From Flavobacteriales bacterium UBA1494 (GTDB taxonomy: Bacteria; Bacteroidota; Bacteroidia; Flavobacteriales_E; Vicingaceae), in NCBI GenBank assembly GCA_905182175.1, contig CAJJAT010000011.1, positions 124,001 to 188,000 on the forward strand: a stretch of 64,000 bases of DNA, in the 5' to 3' direction. Positions 27,861-36,416 of this stretch are shown here, in pieces. Below the pieces are notes generated by a model. That model had not been told where the DNA came from and ran no database searches. It worked only from the letters and a program-made list of their open reading frames with translations. The position numbers were made by a program, and so were the translations under genes. How positions within the stretch are numbered: position 1 is the first letter of the stretch; each line of letters opens with the position of its first letter.

Positions 27861-28244
27861 TTATTTTGAAAAGAATACCATTTTAATCGAAATGAACATC
27901 AAAATGAATCCAAACACTTTTTTCATAGTGGCTTCACTCAAATAAGTAATCGACATTTTTGACCCAAAATAGCCACCTATGATAAAAGCCACAGCTATAA
28001 CTGCTGCATATTTTACGTTCAACTCCCCTGCTTTGTAGTAATTCATGGCTGCCAATACACCTATTGGCGGCAGCATTAAAGCAAGACTGGTTCCTTGCGC
28101 TGACACTTGTGACAACCCTAATAAAAAGACCAAAGCAGGCACTATTATTATTCCCCCACCTACACCAATCATTCCACTTAAAAAGCCAGCGAGTAGTCCA
28201 ATACAAATTAAAATAACTAGAGTTGAAACCGTCATATTTTTCAT
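27861..28244 (-). CDS. TauE/SafE family membrane protein, half-size
   Basis: A 127-residue inner-membrane protein with four hydrophobic segments and the GFLSGMIGVGGGIIIVPALVF motif of the TSUP (sulfite/organosulfonate exporter) family. Full members have two such repeats of about 125 residues; this is a single repeat and would need to dimerise to form the pore. ATG overlaps the stop of the upstream 1078-residue gene as TAATG, and the M20 gene follows after 6 bases. Half-length TSUP proteins occur in Bacteroidota, so truncation by mutation is not implied. Substrate unknown. Confidence 0.82.
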   Translation of the reverse strand: MKNMTVSTLVILICIGLLAGFLSGMIGVGGGIIIVPALVFLLGLSQVSAQGTSLALMLPPIGVLAAMNYYKAGELNVKYAAVIAVAFIIGGYFGSKMSITYLSEATMKKVFGFILMFISIKMVFFSK

Positions 28245-31200
28245 TAAATATCTAATGTGAGCGAAAACATAATTATTCTGTCTTTACTTATTATTCCATT
28301 CTCAATACCCCAAGCAACATCTACCCGAACAAAATAGCCCAGTAAGGTTGATCGTAAACCAAAGCCAACTCCTCCAACAATTGGGTCGTTTATGTTTTCA
28401 TACGTAATTGTTATCGGGACTGGACCTGAACTGTTTCTCGGAATTGGTAGGGTTTCGCTATTTAATAGGTTCTCATCAGCAAAAGGGGAGGCCCCTTCCC
28501 AAGCTGTTCCAATATCTGCAAAACCAACTACTTGAAAATCTCTTAAAAATGGTTTTTCAACAGGTCTGCGCATAAAATATTTCACAATTGGCCATCGTAA
28601 TTCTGTATTTATTAATGCAAAAGCACTCCCGTTTCTAATGTTTTGCTTAAAACCTCTCATATTAGCTGCCAATGCCTGAAAACCATAATTCTGAGTATCG
28701 TCTATAGGAGTTGTTCTATCAAATTGATCTTGGCTTATCCATTCATCTGTTCCACCTAGATAATAAATTAAAGGCGTTTTTCCAAATGATTTACTTGCTG
28801 CAAATCTAGTAACCAAAATCATCTCTCGGTGAATCTTTTGATAATATCTAAAGTCTGCTCCTATTACTTGAAAATTAGAAATTCCTAAGCGAGCGTCGGA
28901 GTATAGTCTTTCGTAATGCTCTCCAAAAATTCTAAACCTTGTTCCACTTAAAATATTTACAGCCAACTCTCGAGTGTTGTCATATACATAGGCAACTTTA
29001 ACAGACCCATAGAATTCATTAAAAAACTCGGTCTCCAATGCTCCTTGATCAGTAGATAAAGGAATTATTTTATCATTTCTTAACGAAACAACTCCACGCA
29101 AACTGGTTACTTCTGAAAATGGGTACGAATAACTTGCTATTCCACGCAGTGTCTTCAAATCGTAAGGAGAAGAAATGGATACATTACCCCTAGTAAAAGG
29201 CTGCCCCCCGGATATACGATCTCTTGTTCTTGTTATCGTATATTCTTTATCCAGTCTATTTTTTAAATTCTGGTAGCTTAGTGAGTACTCTATTAGGTTG
29301 CCTGCATATCGAAACCCTCCATATACCTTATGATCCTCCATTAAGTCAACAATTCCAATCTTTGTATTAATTCCAATACCGGAGTTCGTATATGGCCCTC
29401 CATTATATACTTCATACTGGCCGTTTATGAATGTATGATTCAACTGGAGCATGGTATTATCAGTTCTAAAGTTCAATCGATACAGCCGCTGTGTCGGGAA
29501 ATCTAACGCTTCAAAGTCAACTTCTTTTTCTTTGGGGTCTTGTGCGATGCTTTCAACAGGCTTGGCTGTGTTATTATTAAACTCATAGGTTGTGTAATCA
29601 AAACTAAGTTTGGTAGCCTTTTCATAAAACACTTGGAATGACTCTTTAGGAAGATCCACTTTAGAGATAATTCGTTTACTGCTGTCTGAGCGACCTATTT
29701 TACTGCCCCTTATCTGTTTTTTATAAAATTGAAATGTCCCTTTATTAAACCCACTTTGATAAATAACCCCGTCAGATGTAGCAGATTGTGATAGAACAGG
29801 CGAAGAATAGTCAATAATTCTGTTTGTCTCATAAAAATAACGGTAATGTATAATGGTATCTATCTTACTTACAACGCTATCATATTTTGCACTGTATTGG
29901 GAAGTCTTGCCCTTATGCTGAGCTAGGTAGCTCAATGTACCGTTTAATAAAATTGGAGCAGTTTCCTTTAGGCCAGGAGTGTTAGTGACAGACTGAATAA
30001 AATTATTTTGGTTTAAATCTAGAACAAATATGTCTTTTTCATGAGAAAACTCCCCCTCATGATGATCTGCATTTAAGCTATCATTCAATCTGTTGGAAAC
30101 GAAAAATACGTTAGCAGAGTTATCATCTATTGTTGGCAAAAGATCATCGTAAATATCGTCTGTTAATTTTTTTTGGGTGTTCCCTAACATATTGTACAAG
30201 TACAAATCAGACTGGCCTTCATTAACTCCAGAAAAAACAAATTGCTCTCCACTTTTTAAAAATTGATACGAAAGCACTTTTTCCATTTTAAAGATTGGCT
30301 TTACAGCTAACTCTTCACTCTCAATAGTATAATTATAAAACAGCAAATCCCCTTTATCTTCAGAAATGAAAGTTAGAAAATCTCCTGAAGGATGCCACTC
30401 AACAATCGGATACGAATAATCTTGAATCCGTTCAAGTTTATGTTCTCTCTTGAAAATCTTTTCTTTTTTATTGGTTTGTAAATCGTGCAAGTAAACCTTG
30501 TACTGACCTTCCTGATTAGTTGAGTAACTTATATATCTTTCGTTAGGACTGACTTTTAAATTCTGGTAGCGCCTGTTCTTCTTCATTTTAACAAGCATCT
30601 TCTCTCCCATGTTGTCACTCCCATTTGGCTCTGCTTGCATGTACCTAGATTTTGCTTGCATTCGCCATTCTTCATATAACTGATCCAGGGAAAGACCAAT
30701 TACATACAAGAAACCGTCGTTCACCTCTCGGGCAATACGAGTCATGTATAAAATATTAGGTATTACCTCATCTCCATAGGTATTAGATACATATTGCCAC
30801 AACCCATGTCCAACAATTTCAGCTTGTTCATTGCTTAAGGTATTAAAGCGTTTAAACTTGTTATTGATGATTCCATCCTTAATTTTTGCTTGAATAAGCG
30901 GATCGTGCTCATTAACCATAAAAGAAATCAATCCTTTGGAATACCATTCTGGCAGATCTACTAAAGTAGAATTTCGGATAACCTCTCTCCAATTTCCGCC
31001 ATATACTATTTGGTTAATCAGCACTTCAATCAACCCCGCATCCAATTGCTTTTCAAAAGAATCATAATCTCCTTCGAAATAAACAAACGCTTTGTTTCCA
31101 ACTATTTTTGTAATTCCCCCTAAATTCTGGTTTCGCTCACTGCCTAACCCAACATTACTTTGACGGTAATGAGACTGTTTGTTATAAATTACAAACTGAA

Positions 31201-31480
31201 TTCGATCTGACATTTGATAATCAAAAAACGATTCTAACTCAGGAATACGCAAATTCAAGTACTTTGCTGCGTGAACAGACATTTCCTTACCGCCGGTATA
31301 GAAATAGGTTTCATATTTTGGAAAACGATAAAACTGCCACTTAAAGTCGTCATACTGAACTCTGTTTTTTCCAAAATCTATTTTTGTTCCGTTATAGAAC
31401 TGAGCAGTTGTTTGCGTTGGAAGCAGCAATTGCAAAATAATACAACCTAAAAAAAATAAAAATTTAGACGAGCTTTTCAA
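28244..31480 (-). CDS. Pseudo-peptidase / PD40 propeller / outer-membrane barrel fusion
   Basis: A 1078-residue exported protein starting at TTG (no in-frame ATG nearby) with a signal peptide (1-27, TTAQF). Residues about 40-285 have a peptidase-MA (gluzincin) layout, but the HExxH zinc site is replaced (GLIEVLI at 149-155) and the downstream W-x-x-E-G ligand motif reads LPEWYSKG at 176-183, so it is expected to be inactive. About 290-620 contains repeated TolB/PD40 blades (such as YISYSTNQEGQYKVYLHD). From about 680 to the end the sequence alternates into membrane strands with BamA/OmpH-like features (GGVGFGLRSTLLGYFVRVD) and ends MFSLTLDI, a barrel closure. Overlaps the TauE gene as TAATG. 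Role in envelope biogenesis is inferred. Confidence 0.7.
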   Translation of the reverse strand: MKSSSKFLFFLGCIILQLLLPTQTTAQFYNGTKIDFGKNRVQYDDFKWQFYRFPKYETYFYTGGKEMSVHAAKYLNLRIPELESFFDYQMSDRIQFVIYNKQSHYRQSNVGLGSERNQNLGGITKIVGNKAFVYFEGDYDSFEKQLDAGLIEVLINQIVYGGNWREVIRNSTLVDLPEWYSKGLISFMVNEHDPLIQAKIKDGIINNKFKRFNTLSNEQAEIVGHGLWQYVSNTYGDEVIPNILYMTRIAREVNDGFLYVIGLSLDQLYEEWRMQAKSRYMQAEPNGSDNMGEKMLVKMKKNRRYQNLKVSPNERYISYSTNQEGQYKVYLHDLQTNKKEKIFKREHKLERIQDYSYPIVEWHPSGDFLTFISEDKGDLLFYNYTIESEELAVKPIFKMEKVLSYQFLKSGEQFVFSGVNEGQSDLYLYNMLGNTQKKLTDDIYDDLLPTIDDNSANVFFVSNRLNDSLNADHHEGEFSHEKDIFVLDLNQNNFIQSVTNTPGLKETAPILLNGTLSYLAQHKGKTSQYSAKYDSVVSKIDTIIHYRYFYETNRIIDYSSPVLSQSATSDGVIYQSGFNKGTFQFYKKQIRGSKIGRSDSSKRIISKVDLPKESFQVFYEKATKLSFDYTTYEFNNNTAKPVESIAQDPKEKEVDFEALDFPTQRLYRLNFRTDNTMLQLNHTFINGQYEVYNGGPYTNSGIGINTKIGIVDLMEDHKVYGGFRYAGNLIEYSLSYQNLKNRLDKEYTITRTRDRISGGQPFTRGNVSISSPYDLKTLRGIASYSYPFSEVTSLRGVVSLRNDKIIPLSTDQGALETEFFNEFYGSVKVAYVYDNTRELAVNILSGTRFRIFGEHYERLYSDARLGISNFQVIGADFRYYQKIHREMILVTRFAASKSFGKTPLIYYLGGTDEWISQDQFDRTTPIDDTQNYGFQALAANMRGFKQNIRNGSAFALINTELRWPIVKYFMRRPVEKPFLRDFQVVGFADIGTAWEGASPFADENLLNSETLPIPRNSSGPVPITITYENINDPIVGGVGFGLRSTLLGYFVRVDVAWGIENGIISKDRIIMFSLTLDI

Positions 31481-31553
31481 TTAAAAAATATAGGAACAAT
31501 AAAAGTAAGCAATTTGGGCAATTCAGTATTTTCGTAATCTATATAAAATCCCT

Positions 31554-32192
31554 ATGATTCGAATTAAGAAATTTACGTTCAACCCTTTTCAAGAAAATAG
31601 CTATTTATTGATTAACGAACGAAATGAGTGCATTGTTGTTGACCCAGGCTGTTTCAGCGGAGAAGAGGAACGCGAGTTAAGCAGCTATATTGAGACCAAT
31701 AAATTAACTCCTACAAAGCTTGTTAACACCCACTTTCACATCGACCATGTGTTGGGAAACAATTTTGTAGCAAAAAAATACAATCTGGAAGTTACTGCTT
31801 ACAAGTCTAAAATAAATATGGTTGAGATGGCAAAGCGTTCAGCTGAGTTATATAACATTCCTTACAAAGAATCGCCTGAACCATCAAAATTCCTAAACGG
31901 AGGTGATGTTATAAAATTCGGAAACAGCGAATTACAAGTTATTTTTGTGCCAGGACATGCCCCAGATCATATTGTTTTAGTTTGTGGGGAAGAAGATTTA
32001 ATGATTGGCGGAGACGTGCTGTTTAAAGGTAGCATTGGAAGAACAGATTTACCGGGTGGGAACCATCAAGATTTAATACAGAACATTGAGCAGAAAATTT
32101 TTACACTAAAGGAAACGATCGTCGTTTACTCCGGTCATGGAACAGAAACGACCATTGGCGAAGAGAAACGCAACAACCCTTTTTTTAAATAG
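31554..32192 (+). CDS. MBL-fold metallo-hydrolase (glyoxalase II-like)
   Basis: A 212-residue metallo-beta-lactamase-fold hydrolase of the GloB/YcbL type. The zinc-binding THFHIDH motif sits at 59-65, followed by GHAPDHIVL and GGDVLFKGSIGRTDLPGG, with the last ligand in YSGHGTETTIGEE. The short C-terminus, without the HAGH domain, suggests a YcbL-like enzyme acting on small thioesters (S-lactoylglutathione or similar) rather than a full glyoxalase II; persulfide dioxygenases share the fold. Its 3' end overlaps the convergent outer-membrane gene by 8 bases. Confidence 0.88.
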   Translation: MIRIKKFTFNPFQENSYLLINERNECIVVDPGCFSGEEERELSSYIETNKLTPTKLVNTHFHIDHVLGNNFVAKKYNLEVTAYKSKINMVEMAKRSAELYNIPYKESPEPSKFLNGGDVIKFGNSELQVIFVPGHAPDHIVLVCGEEDLMIGGDVLFKGSIGRTDLPGGNHQDLIQNIEQKIFTLKETIVVYSGHGTETTIGEEKRNNPFFK

Positions 32193-32991
32193 TAGGCATA
32201 TTTTTTAGTCTTGGAGCATTGCAATTCACCGGATCCTTTCTTAAAATCATGAATTTGAGACTAATTATAAGGGGCTGATAATTCACATTTAAAAACTGAA
32301 TAGATGGCTCTATATTCCCTGTTGGTAAAATAGAAACTAGTGGTGTTTCCAAAGTTGGAATAAACAGCAAATGTTTCGACATTTTAAAAGCATATCCTAA
32401 CTGAAAGTGTGCTCGTAATGCATGCTTATTCTCAAATGGTTGATCGGTAACGTATCCTTCCGGAAAGTCTGAATCCACCTCATCCGCTATGCGGTAATCG
32501 TAATTCACTCCCAATCCCCATGTTATAAAACCCTTCGGCTTTTGCCACGCAATATCAATAACTCTCAACGCAGCGGTTATTGTTTGGTACTCCCAAGAGT
32601 TCTCAAGTTCAGTTGAAAATGAGCCACTTGTCCCACTATGAGACCTTACTACCTTACCCTCTAAATAATGAACCCCACTAAATCTGCGATACGAAATTGC
32701 TGCCTCAAAATAATCCCCGACCTTATATCCCTCAACAAATTTAAGGTACCCAAGCTCTAAACCAGCATTCCAAGTCCCCCTGCCAGTTTCGGTATAATTA
32801 TACTCTACGTCCGGAGTGTTAGAAAAGCTTAAATCATCCTTCTTATTTCCGAATGAAACAGTTGCCAAAGGAGCAATACTAAAGCCTGTTTTTTTGAATT
32901 CTCGAGAAAGCGGGAATGTTTTACGATTCACCTGAGCCTCAAGCAAAGTTACTTGAGACAGTAAAAACCCAAAAAGAAGTAATCTACTCAC
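32185..32991 (-). CDS. Putative outer-membrane beta-barrel protein downstream of kmo
   Basis: A 268-residue exported protein of unknown function. GTG start 2 bases after the kmo stop, signal peptide 1-19 (LLEAQV), then amphipathic alternating segments (GTWNAGLELGYLKF, KHALRAHFQLGYAF) that suggest a small beta barrel or lipocalin-like sheet. It is the third gene of the kynurenine operon, an unusual place for a membrane protein. No catalytic motif is seen. I do not assign it a function; linkage to kynurenine metabolism is positional only. Confidence 0.6.
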   Translation of the reverse strand: MSRLLLFGFLLSQVTLLEAQVNRKTFPLSREFKKTGFSIAPLATVSFGNKKDDLSFSNTPDVEYNYTETGRGTWNAGLELGYLKFVEGYKVGDYFEAAISYRRFSGVHYLEGKVVRSHSGTSGSFSTELENSWEYQTITAALRVIDIAWQKPKGFITWGLGVNYDYRIADEVDSDFPEGYVTDQPFENKHALRAHFQLGYAFKMSKHLLFIPTLETPLVSILPTGNIEPSIQFLNVNYQPLIISLKFMILRKDPVNCNAPRLKNMPTI

Positions 32992-32993
32992 GG

Positions 32994-34328
32994 CTAAATC
33001 ATTTCTAATATCTCATCTTCCACTTCCTTACTGTCCCAAATTGTTTCAATATTTTCCTTCGCCATAATGGAATCCATTATTTTTTCTTGTCGATTGCCAT
33101 TCGCTAGTGCCTCCGAATAGGGTGTGTGGCTAAAGGTAACTTGAGAGTATAATGGGACCCATTTTTCAGGGTATTTTGAATATATTTTCTTTTCTATTTT
33201 CTTTCGTAGCAAGAAACTTTCATCTGCAACTAAGTCTCTCATTTCAATAAAATTCTGCAAAGCTAAATTGGAAATTGCATCCGCATCTTTTTTACGAGTA
33301 TTAGAGAAAGACCTAAAGCTTTTACTCCAATCGTGATTATTTGCCTCAAATATTTCATTAAAAACAGTGCAATCTTCAAACCCTGAATTCATTCCTTGAC
33401 CATAAAAAGGGACAATAGCATGCGAAGAATCTCCCATCATAATAATTTGATCCTTGTAATTCCATGGCGAACAGCGCACGGTAACCAATGAAGCTGTAGG
33501 ATTTTCGAAATATTCCGCCATTAAGTTTGGCATCATTGCTACTGCATCCGGAAATACTTTGTTAAAGAAAGCTGATACTTCTTTTTCAGTTTTTAGCGAT
33601 TCGAAAGAATTCACCCCCTCGTATGGAAAAAACAAAGTACACGTAAAACTACCGTCTTCGTTTGGCAGGGCAATCATCATGTACTCTCCCCGAGGCCAAA
33701 TGTGCAAGGCATTTTTATCAATTTTAAACCCACCGCCTTCTGCAGGAGGAATTGTTAATTCCTTATATCCATGGTCTAAATACATTTGTTGATAGTTAAA
33801 CCTATCTGTTTTCATTAACTTCTTTCGGATTGAAGAAAACGCTCCATCTGTAGCAAATATTTTACCATCAGAAACGATTTTTTCCTTGTCGGTTATTGTG
33901 TCTAAAAAAGTTAAGCCATTCGTTTTTAAATCAACATCTAAACATTTATGATTAAAAAAGAAAGTTACATTCTCAAACTCCCCAGCACAACTCATTAACT
34001 TTTGGTTCAGTAAACCTCTACTAACCGAGTATATTGCCTCATCTTCTTTGCCATATTGTTGAAAAGTAGTGTTCCCTTCTTCATCGTGCATCATTCTGCC
34101 TTTCATTGGAATAGAAATTTTCTCAATTTCAGATTCTATTCCAGCTTCAGAAATAGCCTTCCAGCCTCTGTTAGAAAGCGCTAAATTGATAGACCTTCCG
34201 GCCACCATTTTAATTTGTCGCATGTCAGGTCTGCGTTCATAAACTTCTACTTGATATCCTTTTTTTGCCATATTAATGGCTTGTAATGAACCTACTAAAC
34301 CAGCTCCGACTATAATAACTTTTTCCAT
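32994..34328 (-). CDS. kmo: Kynurenine 3-monooxygenase
   Basis: FAD-dependent hydroxylase converting L-kynurenine to 3-hydroxykynurenine with NADPH and oxygen. 444 residues. Dinucleotide fold GAGLVGSLQA near 8-17, VYERRPDMRQ, the substrate/FAD motif AGRSINLALSNRGW, and the second FAD motif MMGDSSHAIVPFYGQGMNSG, all match bacterial KMO. Follows kynU after 1 base in the same operon. The remaining route to quinolinate (3-hydroxyanthranilate dioxygenase) is not in the window, so the operon as seen gives 3-hydroxyanthranilate; NAD synthesis or catabolism depends on genes elsewhere. Confidence 0.95.
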   Translation of the reverse strand: MEKVIIVGAGLVGSLQAINMAKKGYQVEVYERRPDMRQIKMVAGRSINLALSNRGWKAISEAGIESEIEKISIPMKGRMMHDEEGNTTFQQYGKEDEAIYSVSRGLLNQKLMSCAGEFENVTFFFNHKCLDVDLKTNGLTFLDTITDKEKIVSDGKIFATDGAFSSIRKKLMKTDRFNYQQMYLDHGYKELTIPPAEGGGFKIDKNALHIWPRGEYMMIALPNEDGSFTCTLFFPYEGVNSFESLKTEKEVSAFFNKVFPDAVAMMPNLMAEYFENPTASLVTVRCSPWNYKDQIIMMGDSSHAIVPFYGQGMNSGFEDCTVFNEIFEANNHDWSKSFRSFSNTRKKDADAISNLALQNFIEMRDLVADESFLLRKKIEKKIYSKYPEKWVPLYSQVTFSHTPYSEALANGNRQEKIMDSIMAKENIETIWDSKEVEDEILEMI

Positions 34329-34329
34329 C

Positions 34330-35604
34330 TTAATTTAATTCGTCAATAGATTTTTCTATGATTTGTCCAAAGTAAAAAACATCTCTAAATGAATTATACA
34401 TTGGAACTGGAGCAACTCTAATAACATTAGGTTCCCTCCAATCTGCTATAACACCGTTCTCTGCCATTTTGTTGAATAATTCTTTACCTTTTCCTTCAGT
34501 TAAGATAGAAAGCTGGGACCCTCGCTCTTTAGGTGTTATGATTGTAAAGTTAACTGAAGAGATCCGTTCAGAAATATCCCGAAGCACGAATTCTAAATAT
34601 GAGGTAAGCAGTTTTTGCTTTTCAACTAGGTTTTCTACACCCGCTTGCAAGTGGAGGTCCAACGCTACTTTATGAACTGCCATAGACAATACAGGAGCAT
34701 TACTCAACTGCCAAGCATCCGCTCCTTCAGCAGGAATAAAACCTTTCTCCATTTGAAATCTGTCTTCTGAAGGGGTTCCCCACCAACCTGCAAAACGATT
34801 TAGATCGTTGTTTTCAGAATGCCTTTCGTGCACGTAAATTCCAGCCACACTTCCAGGCCCTGCATTTAAATATTTGTAAGAGCACCATGCCGCAAAATCA
34901 ACTCCCCAGTCGTGCAAGTTTAATTTTACATTTCCCGCAGCATGAGCCAAATCAAATCCTACAATTGCACCAACATCGTGACCTGCCTTGGTTATTTCTT
35001 TCATTGGAAAAACTTGCCCCGTATAATAATTAACACCGCCAATCATTATCAACGCCAATTCATCGCCTAGCTCCTTAATTTTAGTCAGTATATCTTCTTC
35101 ACGGATGCCTACTTCGCCATCTCGAGGAAACAATTCAACAATTGCCTCACTTGAGGTAAATCCATGAAATTTAACCTGTGTTTCTAAGGCGTACTGATCT
35201 GAAGGAAAAGCCTTTCCTTCGCACAATATTTTTATTCTCTTCCCCTTAGGTTGATAGAAAGAAACCATTAAAAAATGAAGATTTGCCGTTAACCCCCCCA
35301 TAGGAGTTACCTCAATTTCTTTAGCTCCAACTACTTCTGCCAATCCTTTTTTGAAAAACTCGTGGTAGGAATACCAAGGGTTTTTGGCTTCAAAATGACC
35401 ATCTACTCCGAATTCGGCCCAATCATCAAGTTCTTGCAGCAAAGCGTCTTTCCCTTTTTTAGGCTGTAACCCCAAAGAGTTCCCTGCAAAGTAAATTTTA
35501 TTTTCGCCTAAGTGTTGAGGAAAGTAAAACTCATCTCGAAAACGTTTCAATGCATCTGTATTATCCAGATCTTCGGCAAATCCGTACGTATTTTTAAAAT
35601 CCAT
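34330..35604 (-). CDS. kynU: Kynureninase
   Basis: PLP-dependent hydrolase cleaving kynurenine or 3-hydroxykynurenine to (3-hydroxy)anthranilate plus alanine, 424 residues. The opening FPQHLGENKIYFAGNSLGLQ, the substrate arm IMIGGVNYYTGQVFPM, VGFDLAHAAGN and the Schiff-base lysine in AWCSYKYLNAGPG are diagnostic. First gene of a three-gene minus-strand operon, followed by kmo after 1 base. The region upstream (36 bases to the neighbour's stop) is short, so a promoter would lie in the small gap. Confidence 0.96.
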   Translation of the reverse strand: MDFKNTYGFAEDLDNTDALKRFRDEFYFPQHLGENKIYFAGNSLGLQPKKGKDALLQELDDWAEFGVDGHFEAKNPWYSYHEFFKKGLAEVVGAKEIEVTPMGGLTANLHFLMVSFYQPKGKRIKILCEGKAFPSDQYALETQVKFHGFTSSEAIVELFPRDGEVGIREEDILTKIKELGDELALIMIGGVNYYTGQVFPMKEITKAGHDVGAIVGFDLAHAAGNVKLNLHDWGVDFAAWCSYKYLNAGPGSVAGIYVHERHSENNDLNRFAGWWGTPSEDRFQMEKGFIPAEGADAWQLSNAPVLSMAVHKVALDLHLQAGVENLVEKQKLLTSYLEFVLRDISERISSVNFTIITPKERGSQLSILTEGKGKELFNKMAENGVIADWREPNVIRVAPVPMYNSFRDVFYFGQIIEKSIDELN

Positions 35605-35660
35605 GGTCTACTTTTTATAGAACCATAAAATTACGATTTGTAACTTCTAAATCGGGCTAC

Positions 35661-36278
35661 TTAATTACCAGAATCTGCTAGTTCAAAAATTACAAACGAA
35701 CCAATCATACCTAAAGCAGAGTAGGCCAAATTGTTTAGGAACCGTTTACCTTTTGCAACTCTAGTGTATCCTTCTTTGTATGGAAACTTGTCATGAATTG
35801 AAGCATTGTCCTTATTTTTTTGAATGTGCGCTTTGGGAAGAGTCATGACAGAGGCGAAAAAAATAGGACTTGCTGTAACAATTCCTCCCCCATCAGCAAC
35901 AAAGTAGCCTGCAACCACCCCAGCAGCTAAAGCTGAAATTTTAGTCCATTTTGTGTTATGGTACAAATCTACATGTCTCTCACCTACCATGTATTGTTTC
36001 ATTTCAGAAATCTGATAAAAATTCCCTATCTCGGGGTTGTATTTGTACAGCTGAACTTCGGGTTGTCCTTCTTTTTTGAAGGAAAAGATCTCATCAGTAG
36101 TTCTGACTTGGAAGCTTGTTTTTTTCGAATTCAAAGGTTGAAAGGATATTGACCCTTCAGAAATCACTTCAATTTTTACGTTAATCTCACCTCCATTCAT
36201 CAGCCGCAAAGTGTCTTGACAATTGGCGGAAAAAGAAGCCACTACAAAAACTAGTGCCATTAAATAAACATTTTTCAT
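35661..36278 (-). CDS. Exported protein with C-terminal membrane helix (unknown)
   Basis: A 205-residue protein of unknown function. An ATG (in-frame TTG two codons earlier is not needed) opens a signal peptide ending near ASFSANCQ. Residues 22-75 form a small beta domain (DTLRLMNGGEINVKIEVI) like the N-terminal domain of other Bacteroidota exported proteins that begin with a strand of the form DTIRLKNG. A hydrophobic segment near 110-140 (ALAAGVVAGYFVADGGG) and a second at the C-terminus (AYSALGMIGSFVIFELA) suggest membrane association. It is divergent from gcvP across a 138-base gap. Confidence 0.6.
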   Translation of the reverse strand: MKNVYLMALVFVVASFSANCQDTLRLMNGGEINVKIEVISEGSISFQPLNSKKTSFQVRTTDEIFSFKKEGQPEVQLYKYNPEIGNFYQISEMKQYMVGERHVDLYHNTKWTKISALAAGVVAGYFVADGGGIVTASPIFFASVMTLPKAHIQKNKDNASIHDKFPYKEGYTRVAKGKRFLNNLAYSALGMIGSFVIFELADSGN

Positions 36279-36416
36279 AATCAACTAATTAAAAGAGGGT
36301 TATCAAAAGCGAAAATACATAAAAAACTTTATGTCAACTAATGCGTTTCAACGACGTCAATAAAACCAAAAAAATAAACTTTAAATTATATTTGCATTCT
36401 AAAAATTTATTGAAAA

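Noticed and set aside
36387-36394. TATATTTG box before gcvP as a promoter
   Set aside because: The -7 element is good but no TTG at the right distance exists, so I mention it only under gcvP.
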